Shown: positions 1-8,562, numbered from the stretch's first letter. The stretch is DNA of 42,710 nucleotides from Clostridia bacterium (GCA_003251775.1 QKEK01000318.1:1-42710), one strand, 5' to 3'. Notes: generated by a model not told the origin, from the sequence alone. Numbers and translations: made by a program.

Positions 1-1
1 A

Positions 2-282
2 GTAACTATTCAGACTATAATTTATATATATTTTTTACTGTTACTTTTAAGCACTTAAGTGAAGACTTGAGGCATATAAAATAAGTCGTACAGATTCTAG
101 TTGTTAATTGCCCTAAAAGGCTTAGTGTGGTTCGTATGTCTGACCATTAGGGAGTTTGCGAACACCACTTGCCTTTTAGGGCAATTTGCAATTTAGAAGC
201 TGTAGACTTATTGGTTTATGTAGCAAGGCTTCACATAAGCGTTTAAAAGCTTTTTTAGAAAATTTGAGGTCTGAATAGTTAC
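2..282. repeat. Long palindromic repeat element, left copy (MITE-like or structured RNA)
   Basis: The element is bounded by a perfect 14-bp terminal inverted repeat, GTAACTATTCAGAC at 2-15 and its complement at 269-282. The interior folds back on itself as an imperfect hairpin. A perfect 16-bp inner stem (106-121 with 171-186, AATTGCCCTAAAAGGC) caps a smaller stem, GTGGTTCG with CGAA/CCAC, around 127-134 and 157-168. It has no ORF of its own. The half at 127-282 recurs in inverted orientation at 42555-42710 with two mismatches in 156 positions. That near identity implies recent spread or an active constraint. It may be a non-autonomous transposable element or a transcribed long hairpin; no transposase is visible here. 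Confidence 0.85.
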
Positions 283-348
283 AGCTTTTATGCACTCAGG
301 TGAAGAGATTTTTAAAAGATTATATTACTTTTATTTGCATTATGATAT

Positions 349-395
349 AATAAATCAACTGATTATTTTAAAATATTGGTTGATTTATTTTTTTT
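349..395 (+). terminator. Rho-independent terminator or attenuator before the DUF2520 gene
   Basis: An 11-bp perfect stem (AATAAATCAAC at 349-359, GTTGATTTATT at 379-389) runs into eight T residues (388-395). No plus-strand gene lies upstream in the window except the palindromic repeat. It therefore ends a transcript coming from outside, or attenuates transcription into the gene at 425. An extended -10 (TGATATAAT, 343-351) overlaps its left arm; a transcript starting there would not contain the full hairpin. Confidence 0.7.
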
Positions 396-424
396 ATGAC
401 AGGATTATTATAAGTGGAGAAATT

Positions 425-1291
425 ATGAAGTATGCAATAATAGGTGCTGGGAAACTAGGGTGTTCAATTGGTATAGCTCTGAAAAATAAAGGATATATAC
501 CTGTTGGGGTATATAGTAAAAGTGAGGGTTCACAAAAATCATTATGTGATAAACTAAATATAGTAAGTGATAATACTTATTTAGGTGTCGTAAAAGATGC
601 CGATTTAATTTTCATAACTGTAGCAGATAGTCAAATAAAGAGTGTTTCTGAGCAAATTGCTGAGATGCTATCAAAAGATCTAGTTAGTGAAAAAATATTC
701 TTTCATTGTAGCGGTGCTTCAACCTCAGACATACTTTATGATATTGCAAGAATAAGTGGAATTGTAGCTTCTTTGCACCCTATACAGACCTTCCCTGACC
801 GAGACACAGGGTGGAGGAATTTATCGCATATATATTTTGGGTTCGAAGGTGATGAAAGGGCAAAAGTAGTTGCTGATAAAATAGTAGATGTATTAGATAG
901 CAGACTTTTGACCATTAATAAGGACGACAAGGCTATTTATCATGCAGCAGCATGTATACTTTCAAATTATACGGTTGCATTAGCTGACACCGCTGGTAGG
1001 CTTTTTGCATCTATAGGCATAGACGCTAAGGAAGGCGTGGATGCATTGATGCCATTATTGAGGACTACTGTAAGTAATATAGATAATTACGGAGTTAATC
1101 ATTCTATTAGTGGTCCTATTAGTAGAGGGGATATAGATACAATTAAAGGGCATATTATGGCAATGAGTGAAAAAGGATTGAATTGCATAGATGTATATAA
1201 AACAGTTGGGAAAAAGATGGTTGAGCTTGTATGCGAAAACAGCTTGATAGATGATGAACTTAAAAAGAAGATGAATAACTTAATGGAGTAG
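425..1291 (+). CDS. Rossmann-like / DUF2520 NAD(P)-binding protein
   Basis: This 288-residue protein begins with a Rossmann nucleotide-binding motif, AIIGAGKLGCSIG, directly after the start, followed by HCSGA and LHPIQTFP motifs typical of the Rossmann-like plus DUF2520 family. The family resembles ProC and F420-dependent NADP reductases: an N-terminal dinucleotide fold and an all-helical C-terminal domain (about residues 150-285). The substrate is unknown. The ORF track starts at 290 inside the repeat element; I choose the ATG at 425 because GTGGAGA lies just upstream and the Rossmann strand begins there. The upstream 45 residues look like translated non-coding DNA. A terminator-like hairpin sits between the repeat and this gene. 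No partner gene for a pathway is adjacent. Confidence 0.85.
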   Translation: MKYAIIGAGKLGCSIGIALKNKGYIPVGVYSKSEGSQKSLCDKLNIVSDNTYLGVVKDADLIFITVADSQIKSVSEQIAEMLSKDLVSEKIFFHCSGASTSDILYDIARISGIVASLHPIQTFPDRDTGWRNLSHIYFGFEGDERAKVVADKIVDVLDSRLLTINKDDKAIYHAAACILSNYTVALADTAGRLFASIGIDAKEGVDALMPLLRTTVSNIDNYGVNHSISGPISRGDIDTIKGHIMAMSEKGLNCIDVYKTVGKKMVELVCENSLIDDELKKKMNNLME

Positions 1292-1333
1292 TAAAATGAT
1301 TTAGACAGAGATGGTATAAATATATGATTTTCT

Positions 1334-1378
1334 TTCAACCTAGATTTGTGCATGAGGAGAGGAATGGATATAAATATG
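1334..1378 (+). promoter_or_regulatory. Recurrent ~45-nt leader, copy A (radical SAM gene)
   Basis: The stretch TTCAACCTAGATTTGT followed by GAGGAGAGGAATGGATATAA closely matches the leaders of hydB (3525-3570) and glyS (25777-25821). An upstream CTTTC can pair with the GAGAG of the ribosome binding site (one wobble), which could hide it. The function is inferred only from recurrence. Confidence 0.5.
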
Positions 1379-2347
1379 ATTAATACGGATAGACCCTTTG
1401 AGCTATATAATAAATTTTCTGATTATTTGGTTATGAGATACGGTGAAAAGGTTTATAAGCTTCCAATTAATCTTCCTCTGTCCTGTCCAAACAGGGATGG
1501 TACAGTTGATACGAAAGGCTGTTCATTTTGTGGAGATGAGGGAGCTGGCTTTGAAACTCTAGAGAGTAGCCTAAGTGTAGAAGAACAACTAAATAGGAAT
1601 TCAGAGTATATTAAAAACAAATATAAGGCAAAAAAGTTTATTGCTTATTTTCAGAATTATTCAAACACGTACGTAGAATATCATAGGTTTGTAGAGTATA
1701 TAAATCAGGCAGTCAAAGAGGATGTTGTTGCTATATATATTTCAACAAGACCCGATTGCATTAATGATAGTTACTTAGGATTTTTGCAATTAATTAAAGA
1801 ACAAAAGGGTGTAGATATTATTATAGAATTAGGTTTACAGACGGTAAACTATAAATCCTTGATAAGACTAAACAGGGGGCATGGGCTTGCTGAGTTTATA
1901 GATGCATGTATAAGAATAAAAAGATATAATCTAGAGATTTGCTCACATTGTATTATTGATATTCCATTTGACGATATAACAGATGTTATAGAGACAGCAA
2001 AGATAATCTCTGCTCTTAGTATAGAGCAGGTTAAATGCCACTCTTTGTATATATTGAAGGATACTGAGTTGGGTAGAATGTTTGAAGCTAATAGTATATT
2101 GCCAATTTCAATTGATAATTTTATAGAAAGGCTAATTACCTTTTTAGAATACACTTCTCCAAAGATTGTGATTCAAAGGCTCTTGGGAAGAGCACCTGAA
2201 GAGAGAAGCTTGTTTTGTAATTGGGGTAAAAGCTGGTGGAAGATTCAGGAGATGATAGAAAGCAAAATGAGGAATGAAAATAGAAAACAAGGTGATAGAT
2301 ATGATTATTTGAATGGAAGTCCTTTATTTAAAGCTAAGTATATTTAG
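1364..2347 (+). CDS. TIGR01212/YhcC-type radical SAM protein
   Basis: The protein is a radical SAM enzyme of the YhcC/TIGR01212 family. The diagnostic cluster is CPNRDGTVDTKGCSFC, where the [4Fe-4S] ligands are spaced C-x11-C-x2-C rather than the common CxxxCxxC; this spacing is known for the family. It is followed by YFQNYSNTY and the barrel motif STRPDCI. Length from ATG 1364 is 327 residues, normal for the family. The substrate is not established. The start is ambiguous: in-frame ATGs lie at 1346, 1364 and 1376. The purine-rich GAGGAGAGGA at 1353-1362 sits almost against 1364 and about 13 nt before 1376; the matching leader in hydB and glyS favours the distal ATG there, so 1376 is also possible. 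Confidence 0.85.
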   Translation: MDINMINTDRPFELYNKFSDYLVMRYGEKVYKLPINLPLSCPNRDGTVDTKGCSFCGDEGAGFETLESSLSVEEQLNRNSEYIKNKYKAKKFIAYFQNYSNTYVEYHRFVEYINQAVKEDVVAIYISTRPDCINDSYLGFLQLIKEQKGVDIIIELGLQTVNYKSLIRLNRGHGLAEFIDACIRIKRYNLEICSHCIIDIPFDDITDVIETAKIISALSIEQVKCHSLYILKDTELGRMFEANSILPISIDNFIERLITFLEYTSPKIVIQRLLGRAPEERSLFCNWGKSWWKIQEMIESKMRNENRKQGDRYDYLNGSPLFKAKYI

Positions 2348-2459
2348 AAAAAGTTAATAATTCCTTCATAAAATCATACTGTTTGAATATAAATACATGT
2401 TAGAATAAATAATAAACAATAGGATACAAATACCACTGTTAAAATTAAGTAAAAGCTTG

Positions 2460-2488
2460 TTTAGCATATGAAAATTGTGGTATATAAT
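2460..2488 (+). promoter_or_regulatory. Probable promoter of the hydrogenase operon
   Basis: A perfect TATAAT lies at 2483-2488, with a weak -35 (TTTAGC, 17-nt spacing) upstream. It is about 45 nt before hydC. The rest of the 186-nt gap 2348-2533 shows no other clear signal. Confidence 0.5.
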
Positions 2489-2533
2489 AACGGGAACATT
2501 AAAAAATTAGATATAGAAAGGTGTTAGAGATAT

Positions 2534-3007
2534 ATGTGTAAGAATAAATTAACAGAGAAAATGTTTCACGAACTAGATGTATATATTGACTCTATAGAGG
2601 ACAAAAATGGTGCATTGATATCTGTATTGCATAAGGCACAAGATATTTTTGGGTATTTACCAAGTGAGGTTCAGCTCTATATTTCTAGAAAATTGGATAT
2701 TCCTGCGGCTAAAGTAAATGGAGTGGTAACTTTTTATTCCTATTTCACAGAAGAACCAAGAGGAGAGCATGTAATTAATGTTTGCTTTGGAACAGCGTGC
2801 TTTGTTAGGGGTGCTGAGGGGATATTGAGAGAATTAGAGGATAAGCTAAAGATAAAAGCAGGACAGACAACTCCTGACGGTAAATACAGTATAGATGCGT
2901 TAAGGTGTGTAGGTGCTTGTGGACTTGCTCCAGTCGTTATAGTTGATGGTAAAGTGTTTGGTAGAGTCAAGAAAGAGGAAGTAAGCTCATTACTTAAGGA
3001 TATATAA
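2534..3007 (+). CDS. hydC: HydC, NuoE-like [2Fe-2S] subunit of NAD-linked [FeFe]-hydrogenase
   Basis: This 157-residue protein is a thioredoxin-fold [2Fe-2S] subunit of the NuoE/HydC family. The cluster ligands are visible as CFGTAC (C-x4-C) and CVGAC (C-x3-C), in the order and spacing expected. The N-terminal helical part contains ISVLHKAQDIFGYLP, typical of NuoE. In bifurcating hydrogenases this subunit relays electrons next to the flavin subunit HydB. It opens the operon hydC - small 2Fe-2S protein - hydB - hydA, which supports a soluble trimeric hydrogenase rather than complex I, since no membrane subunits are nearby. The ribosome binding site AAAGGTG is about 11 nt from the ATG. Confidence 0.93.
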   Translation: MCKNKLTEKMFHELDVYIDSIEDKNGALISVLHKAQDIFGYLPSEVQLYISRKLDIPAAKVNGVVTFYSYFTEEPRGEHVINVCFGTACFVRGAEGILRELEDKLKIKAGQTTPDGKYSIDALRCVGACGLAPVVIVDGKVFGRVKKEEVSSLLKDI

Positions 3008-3051
3008 GGATAAACAAGTGTATACAAGGATTAATAAGGATATATAAGGAT
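2996..3051 (+). repeat. AAGGAT-type degenerate direct repeats after hydC
   Basis: The 16-mer AAGGATATATAAGGAT occurs exactly twice, at 2996-3011 and 3036-3051. The hexamer AAGGAT occurs five times in about 56 nt, starting in the last codons of hydC. Several copies resemble ribosome binding sites without a following start. This looks like local slippage; a role in setting subunit ratios is conceivable but unsupported. Confidence 0.6.
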
Positions 3052-3103
3052 GTATATGGGTGTATAAGATTATAAAAGTATAAATATCAAGGAGGTGCCT
3101 TCT

Positions 3104-3496
3104 ATGGGACAAATAAAATCATTGGATGAGTTAAAGGCTCTTAGAGACAAAATTAAGGATAATATAGATATTAGAGAAGCTGGAGAGCAAGATACTAACA
3201 TAAGAGTATTGGTTGGTATGGCTACCTGTGGAATAGCAGCAGGGGCAAGAGAGACATTGAATGCATTGTTTGAGGAAGCAAAAAAACAGGGTGTTAATAA
3301 CTTAACCATTATTCATTCAGGCTGTATGGGTGCATGCCATTCAGAGCCTACTGTTGAAGTCAGAGTACCTGGAGAGGAGCCGATTTTATACGGCAATGTA
3401 ACTCCTGATAAAGCAAAGGAAATTATAGATAAGCATATTAAAAATGGAGAGCTAGTTCAGAATTTGATTATCGGTAAGCCCTTTGAAACAGTGTAG
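3104..3496 (+). CDS. Small thioredoxin-like [2Fe-2S] protein of the hydrogenase operon
   Basis: This 130-residue protein belongs to the (2Fe-2S) ferredoxin-like family often found between hydC and hydB in Clostridia. Visible motifs are ATCGIAAGA and SGCMGACHSEP, giving only three cysteines where classical thioredoxin-like ferredoxins have four; this is usual in the family as I know it. It resembles the N-terminal domain of HydB and probably serves as an extra electron-transfer module. The ORF track starts at a GTG inside the ribosome binding site (3095). The real start is the ATG at 3104, six nt after AAGGAGGTG. An 88-nt gap containing the AAGGAT repeats separates it from the end of hydC. Confidence 0.88.
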   Translation: MGQIKSLDELKALRDKIKDNIDIREAGEQDTNIRVLVGMATCGIAAGARETLNALFEEAKKQGVNNLTIIHSGCMGACHSEPTVEVRVPGEEPILYGNVTPDKAKEIIDKHIKNGELVQNLIIGKPFETV

Positions 3497-3524
3497 AGGT
3501 ACGAATTGGTTTTAGATAAATACA

Positions 3525-3570
3525 TTTCAACCCAGTTTTGTACCCGAAGAAAGGAATGGATATAATAATG
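3525..3570 (+). promoter_or_regulatory. Recurrent ~45-nt leader, copy B (hydB)
   Basis: TTTCAACCCAGTTTTGTA, then GAAGAAAGGAATGGATATAA, closely matches copy A before the radical SAM gene. TTTC can pair with the GAAA of the ribosome binding site. An additional GGTAC (3499-3503) can pair with GTACC (3540-3544) to enclose the leader. It lies inside the hydrogenase operon, between two genes whose products are needed together. Confidence 0.5.
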
Positions 3571-5361
3571 AGTAGATATAGAATGCATTTATTGGTATGT
3601 GGGGGGACTGGATGTAAGGCCTCACAAAGTGATAAAATTATTGAAAATCTGAATGAATTAGTTATAAAGAATGGTTTAGACAAAGAAGTACAGGTAGTAG
3701 CTACAGGATGCTTTGGTTTTTGTGAAAAGGGGCCAATAGTAAAGGTGTTGCCTGATAATGTTTTTTATATAGAGGTAAAGCCAGAGGATGCAGAAGAGCT
3801 TGTAAATGAGCATGTAATCAAAGGTAGAGTTGTTGAAAGACTTTTATATATAGAACCAACATTAAAGGAAAAAATAGAGCAGCATAAGGAAATGCCTTTT
3901 TATAAAAAACAGATTCGTATTGCTTTAAGAAACTGTGGCTTTATAAATCCAGAGGATATAAATGAATATATTTCTGTAGATGGTTATCAGGCATTAGGTA
4001 AGGTTTTAACCGAAATGACACCTCAGCAGGTAATTGAGCTAATGAAAAAGAGCGGTCTTAGAGGCAGGGGAGGCGGTGGCTTTCCAACAGGTCTTAAATG
4101 GGAATTTGCAAGAAAATATGAATCAGACATTAAATATATAATTTGTAATGCAGATGAGGGAGACCCAGGGGCATTTATGGATAGAAGTGTGCTTGAGGGG
4201 GATCCTCACAGTGTGCTAGAGGCAATGGCTATAGCTGGATATGCTATAGGAGCGAGCAAGGGATATGTATATATACGTGCAGAATACCCTCTTGCAATAG
4301 AAAGACTAGAGCTTGCTATAAAGCAAGCAAGAGAAACTGGACTGCTTGGTAATAATATCTTTGGTACAGAATTTTCCTTTGACGTTGATGTTAAGTATGG
4401 TGCGGGAGCTTTCGTTTGTGGTGAGGAAACCTCATTAATAAATTCTATAGAAGGTAACAGAGGAGAGCCAAATAATAAGCCACCATTTCCAGCAGAGAAG
4501 GGGTTATGGGCAAAACCTACTTCAGTAAATAATGTAGAGACATTTGCAAACATACCTCCAATAATACTAAAAGGTGCCGAATGGTTCAGCTCTATTGGAA
4601 CTGAAAACAGTAAGGGAACGAAGGTGTTTGCGTTAGCGGGTAAAATAAATAACGTGGGTCTAGTTGAGGTTCCAATGGGAACTACCTTGAGAGAAATAAT
4701 TTTTGATATTGGTGGCGGTATAAAGGACGGAAAGGAATTTAAGGCTGTTCAGACAGGGGGGCCTTCAGGTGGGTGTATACCAAAGCAATATTTAGACACT
4801 CCAATTGATTATGATAATTTAAGTAAAATTGGCTCTATGATGGGTTCTGGTGGGATGATTGTACTTGATGAGAGCGATTGCATGGTGAATGTAGCAAAAT
4901 TTTATTTGGAATTCACAGTAGATGAGTCTTGTGGTAAGTGTACACCATGTAGAGTAGGTAACAAGAGGCTGTATGAGATACTAACAAAAATTGTTGAGGG
5001 AAAGGGTACAGAACAGGATTTAAAGGATTTAAGGGAGCTAGGAGAGATAATAAAGGATACTGCCTTGTGTGGATTAGGTCAGACCTCTCCGAATCCTATA
5101 TTAAGCACGCTTAACTATTTTTGGGATGAATACGAGGCACATGTAAAAGACAAGAAATGTCCTTCTGGTGTGTGTACAGCTTTATTAAAATACATTATTA
5201 TTCCAGAAAAATGTGTAGGATGTACTTTGTGTGCTAGAGTGTGTCCAGTTAATTGCATTTCAGGTCAGGTTAAAAAGGTTCATGAAATTGACCAGAATAT
5301 ATGTATTAAGTGTGGTGCGTGTCAAAAGGCATGTAAGTTTAATGCGATTGAAAGAAAATAG
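3568..5361 (+). CDS. hydB: HydB, NuoF-like flavin subunit of [FeFe]-hydrogenase
   Basis: The 597-residue protein has the three-part HydB architecture. An N-terminal thioredoxin-like [2Fe-2S] domain carries C11 and C16 and then ATGCFGFCEKG. A NuoF core carries the NADH site GLRGRGGGGFPTG, the FMN-binding CNADEGDPGAFMDR, and SCGKCTPCR for a [4Fe-4S] cluster. A C-terminal ferredoxin domain carries two [4Fe-4S] motifs, CVGCTLCARVCP and CIKCGACQKAC. It is the NAD-binding subunit and the likely bifurcation site. The ORF track begins at a TTG (3538); I prefer ATG 3568, with ATG 3556 in frame as an alternative lying almost on the AAGGA site. All cofactor residues appear intact. Confidence 0.94.
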   Translation: MSRYRMHLLVCGGTGCKASQSDKIIENLNELVIKNGLDKEVQVVATGCFGFCEKGPIVKVLPDNVFYIEVKPEDAEELVNEHVIKGRVVERLLYIEPTLKEKIEQHKEMPFYKKQIRIALRNCGFINPEDINEYISVDGYQALGKVLTEMTPQQVIELMKKSGLRGRGGGGFPTGLKWEFARKYESDIKYIICNADEGDPGAFMDRSVLEGDPHSVLEAMAIAGYAIGASKGYVYIRAEYPLAIERLELAIKQARETGLLGNNIFGTEFSFDVDVKYGAGAFVCGEETSLINSIEGNRGEPNNKPPFPAEKGLWAKPTSVNNVETFANIPPIILKGAEWFSSIGTENSKGTKVFALAGKINNVGLVEVPMGTTLREIIFDIGGGIKDGKEFKAVQTGGPSGGCIPKQYLDTPIDYDNLSKIGSMMGSGGMIVLDESDCMVNVAKFYLEFTVDESCGKCTPCRVGNKRLYEILTKIVEGKGTEQDLKDLRELGEIIKDTALCGLGQTSPNPILSTLNYFWDEYEAHVKDKKCPSGVCTALLKYIIIPEKCVGCTLCARVCPVNCISGQVKKVHEIDQNICIKCGACQKACKFNAIERK

Positions 5362-5389
5362 GGCAAAAGCTTAAGTGGAGGTATTATAA

Positions 5390-7135
5390 ATGGATAATGT
5401 TAAGATTACAATTAATGGTATAGAGATTTCAGTTCCTGCTGACTACACAATTCTTGATGCAGCTAAGGAGGTTAATGTAAAAATTCCAACCTTGTGCCAT
5501 ATGAATCTGCACGATCTTAGGGCTGTAAATAGAACTGCTTCCTGTAGGGTATGTGTTGTTGAGGTAGAAGGAAGGAGAAATTTAGCTCCTGCTTGTGCTA
5601 CATTTGTATCAGAGGGGATGAAAATCAAGACAAATACGCCAAGAGCCGTTAAGGCTAGAAGAACAAATGTTGAGCTACTACTCTCAGATCATCCTACTGA
5701 TTGTCTTGTATGCGAAAAAAACCAGAAATGTGACTTACAACGATTAGCAGCAGAGCTTGGAGTAAGAGGTGAGCTTAAATACAAAGGTGAGATGTCAACC
5801 TATAAAAAGGATGTATCAAGCCATTCTATTTATAGAAATCTTGATAAATGTATAATGTGTAGACGCTGTGAAACAATGTGTAATAATGTTCAGACCTGTG
5901 GTATTCTGTCGGCGGTTGATAGGGGCTTTGAGACAGTTGTTTCTCCAGCCTTTGGATTACCAATGTCCGAGACTATGTGTACTTTTTGTGGCCAGTGCGT
6001 AGCAGTATGTCCAACCGCGGCTTTAACAGAAATTAATAATGTAGCAGCAGTCTGGGATGCCATTAATGATAACGATAAGTTTGTGATAGTCCAGACTGCA
6101 CCAGCTGTAAGAGTAGCATTGGGAGAGGAATTTGGAATGGGACCTGGCTCTATAGTAACAGGTAAAATGGTTACAGCGTTAAGGCAACTCGGATTTGACA
6201 GAGTTTTCGATACTGATTTTGCTGCGGATTTAACAATAATTGAAGAGGCATCAGAATTTATTCATCGTCTTAAGCATGGAGGTAGATTGCCTATATTAAC
6301 TAGCTGTTGTCCAGCGTGGGTAAAGTTTTTTGAACATCAATTTCAGGATTTATTAGATATACCATCTACATGTAAATCCCCACACGAAATGTTTGGTGCT
6401 GTTGCAAAAACCTATTATGCAAAGAAATTTAATATTGACCCTGCAAAGATGGTGGTAGTATCAGTAATGCCATGCTTAGCAAAAAAATATGAGGCGGCAA
6501 GAGAGGAGCTAAAATCCGACTCACTTAAAAATGTTGACTATGTTATATCTACAAGGGAGCTTGGTAGCATGATAAAGGAAGCAGGCTTTTGCTTTGAATG
6601 TCTTGAGGATAGCGAATTTGATAATCCTTTGGGAGAGTCTACTGGTGCTGGGGTTATTTTTGGAACTACAGGTGGTGTAATTGAAGCGGCATTAAGAACA
6701 GCATATGAGTGGTTAACGGGTGAAACACTAAAATCTGTAGATTTTGAAGCATTAAGAGGCTTTGAAGGAATTCGTGAGGCTACAATTAAAATAGGGGATA
6801 TGGATGTAAAAATAGGTGTAGCACATGGTCTTGGAAATGCAAGGAAACTACTTGAGGATATAAGAGCTGGCAAGGCTAATTATCATGCTATAGAGATTAT
6901 GGCGTGTCCAGGTGGATGTGTTGGTGGTGGAGGTCAGCCTTACCATCATGGTAATGATGAGATTATAAAAAAGCGAGCTGAGGCTATTTATAGGGAAGAT
7001 CAAGGAATGCCAAAGAGGAAATCACATGAGAACGAGAATGTAATAAAGCTATATCAGGAGTTTCTTGGTGAGTTCTATGGGGATAGGGCACATGAATTAT
7101 TGCATACTCATTATACTGCTAGAGAAAAGATTTAA
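5390..7135 (+). CDS. hydA: HydA, [FeFe]-hydrogenase catalytic subunit
   Basis: The 581-residue protein carries the H-cluster motifs L1 TSCCPAW (about residue 303), L2 MPCLAKK (about 359) and L3 MACPGGCVGGGG (about 503). Upstream lie a plant-type [2Fe-2S] domain (C36, C52, C55, C69), a His-ligated [4Fe-4S] motif HPTDCLVCEKNQKC, and two [4Fe-4S] motifs CIMCRRCETMC and CTFCGQCVAVCP. Its length shows it lacks the extra C-terminal [2Fe-2S] domain seen in the Thermotoga subunit. With HydB and HydC it should couple H2 to NAD(H) and ferredoxin; the direction in the cell cannot be read from sequence. The start has GGAGG eight nt upstream. The maturases HydE, HydF and HydG are not in this window. Confidence 0.96.
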   Translation: MDNVKITINGIEISVPADYTILDAAKEVNVKIPTLCHMNLHDLRAVNRTASCRVCVVEVEGRRNLAPACATFVSEGMKIKTNTPRAVKARRTNVELLLSDHPTDCLVCEKNQKCDLQRLAAELGVRGELKYKGEMSTYKKDVSSHSIYRNLDKCIMCRRCETMCNNVQTCGILSAVDRGFETVVSPAFGLPMSETMCTFCGQCVAVCPTAALTEINNVAAVWDAINDNDKFVIVQTAPAVRVALGEEFGMGPGSIVTGKMVTALRQLGFDRVFDTDFAADLTIIEEASEFIHRLKHGGRLPILTSCCPAWVKFFEHQFQDLLDIPSTCKSPHEMFGAVAKTYYAKKFNIDPAKMVVVSVMPCLAKKYEAAREELKSDSLKNVDYVISTRELGSMIKEAGFCFECLEDSEFDNPLGESTGAGVIFGTTGGVIEAALRTAYEWLTGETLKSVDFEALRGFEGIREATIKIGDMDVKIGVAHGLGNARKLLEDIRAGKANYHAIEIMACPGGCVGGGGQPYHHGNDEIIKKRAEAIYREDQGMPKRKSHENENVIKLYQEFLGEFYGDRAHELLHTHYTAREKI

Positions 7136-7165
7136 CTAAGAATGTTAGCACAATAACTACTCATA

Positions 7166-7202
7166 AGCAAAGGGATGTATTTTAATTATACATCCCTTTG
7201 CT
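7166..7202. terminator. Strong hairpin between convergent hydA and chemoreceptor genes
   Basis: AGCAAAGGGATGTAT (7166-7180) pairs perfectly over 15 bp with 7188-7202 around a 7-nt loop. It lies between convergent stop codons and can end both transcripts, although neither side has a long T-tract. Confidence 0.75.
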
Positions 7203-7244
7203 ATAATATATAGTTTATTTAATTCATTATCTGCTAGCGTATTG

Positions 7245-8513
7245 CTAGACCTTGTACTTTTTAAGACCTTTATCAAGCTGGTGTACCAAATCATTAAGCT
7301 TAGTAGCGGCATCCTGCATTTCAGATACAACCTGAAGCTGCTGCTCGGTAGTTGCTGCTACCTGTTGACTAGATGAAGCTGTTGATTCTGATACATTAGA
7401 TATACTTTTAATAGAAGTCAAAACATCATTTTTGTCAGAAGACATTATGTTAATTGAATTATTAACCTCACCTATTTTTACAACAATTGAAGAGATAGCG
7501 TTTGCAATATCACCAAAAGCTGTATTGGTCTTATCTACAGAAGCCTGCTGTTCTTTTGATACAGCTTTCATATTCTCTACTGAATTGATGGCTAACTGTG
7601 ATTCTTCCTTAATACTGCTAACTAGATTAGTAATCTGTTCTGTAGATACACGACTCTGATCCGCTAGCTTTCTGACCTCTTCAGCAACAACCGCAAAGCC
7701 TCTTCCAGCTTCACCAGCTCTAGCAGCCTCAATAGTCGCATTTAAAGCTAACATGTTTGTTTGCTCTGCGATATTCTCTATTGACTCTACAAACAATCCA
7801 ATATCATTAATAATTGATGTTAGCTTTTCAACTACAGAAATAAGCTTTTCAGCAGTTGAATAGGTTTCAAATGATTTATCTCTTAATGTATTTACTGATT
7901 CCATACCAATTGTATTTAGGTCACTTATTTTGTCAGTATCAGATATTATTATATTATATGCTTCTGATACAAAGGTTATTTGCTCTGCTAGCTTTTCAAC
8001 TAGCTTTAGACCTTGCTGAGAGTCAATGGCTTGAGTAGTTGCTCCCTTTGCTATATCATCAATGGTTTTAGTAACGTCTTCTAAAGAATCAGAGGCGTTT
8101 TGTGCAGTTGCTGCAACCTTATTAGAGGCAACAACAATGGAATTGGAAAGACTAAAGAAATTGTTAATAAGTGACCTGATATCGCTTAAGAACACATTAA
8201 GATTGGTAGCTACACCATTCAAAGCTCCCATTTCCTTTGACATTATAAGCTTAGTTAGGTCACCATCCTTAATAGCTGCCATATCGTCTGTGAGCTTTTT
8301 AACTAATGCTTTAGTAGCAGATTCTACAATAAATTTTGTAATTGCAAAAGCAGAGATTATACTAGCTAATAAAAAGAAAAGTATTGACAAAAAATTACTT
8401 CCTTCTTTAACTATCAGCAAATTTAAGACTCCAAAAGCTACACCAACAATTGCTGATAAAATAATGATTTTTCCAAATACACTGCCTGGATTAGATTTAC
8501 TAGTCTTGTTCAT
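7245..8513 (-). CDS. Methyl-accepting chemotaxis-type transducer without extracellular sensor
   Basis: This 422-residue transducer has two adjacent membrane segments near the N-terminus (about residues 10-30 and 38-63) with only a short turn between them, so it has no extracellular ligand domain. A HAMP-like linker leads to a long coiled-coil signalling domain with the tip motif [35 protein letters not shown]. It may sense a membrane or cytoplasmic cue. GGGGGAG precedes the ATG by seven nt. It is the only gene on its strand between the hydrogenase and the GntR gene. A dyad and a good promoter lie upstream. No chemotaxis kinase or coupling protein is nearby. Confidence 0.9.
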   Translation of the reverse strand: MNKTSKSNPGSVFGKIIILSAIVGVAFGVLNLLIVKEGSNFLSILFFLLASIISAFAITKFIVESATKALVKKLTDDMAAIKDGDLTKLIMSKEMGALNGVATNLNVFLSDIRSLINNFFSLSNSIVVASNKVAATAQNASDSLEDVTKTIDDIAKGATTQAIDSQQGLKLVEKLAEQITFVSEAYNIIISDTDKISDLNTIGMESVNTLRDKSFETYSTAEKLISVVEKLTSIINDIGLFVESIENIAEQTNMLALNATIEAARAGEAGRGFAVVAEEVRKLADQSRVSTEQITNLVSSIKEESQLAINSVENMKAVSKEQQASVDKTNTAFGDIANAISSIVVKIGEVNNSINIMSSDKNDVLTSIKSISNVSESTASSSQQVAATTEQQLQVVSEMQDAATKLNDLVHQLDKGLKKYKV

Positions 8514-8562
8514 TTGAAAACTCCCCCTTATACACTGAAATTACTTACAGGTACTATGATTA

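Noticed and set aside
290-424. N-terminal 45-residue extension of the DUF2520 protein in the ORF track
   Set aside because: It starts next to the repeat element, crosses a terminator hairpin, and precedes a proper ribosome binding site and Rossmann start at 425.
5390-7135. HydA as a simple monomeric ferredoxin hydrogenase
   Set aside because: The HydB and HydC neighbours with NAD and flavin sites make a multimeric NAD-linked enzyme far more likely.
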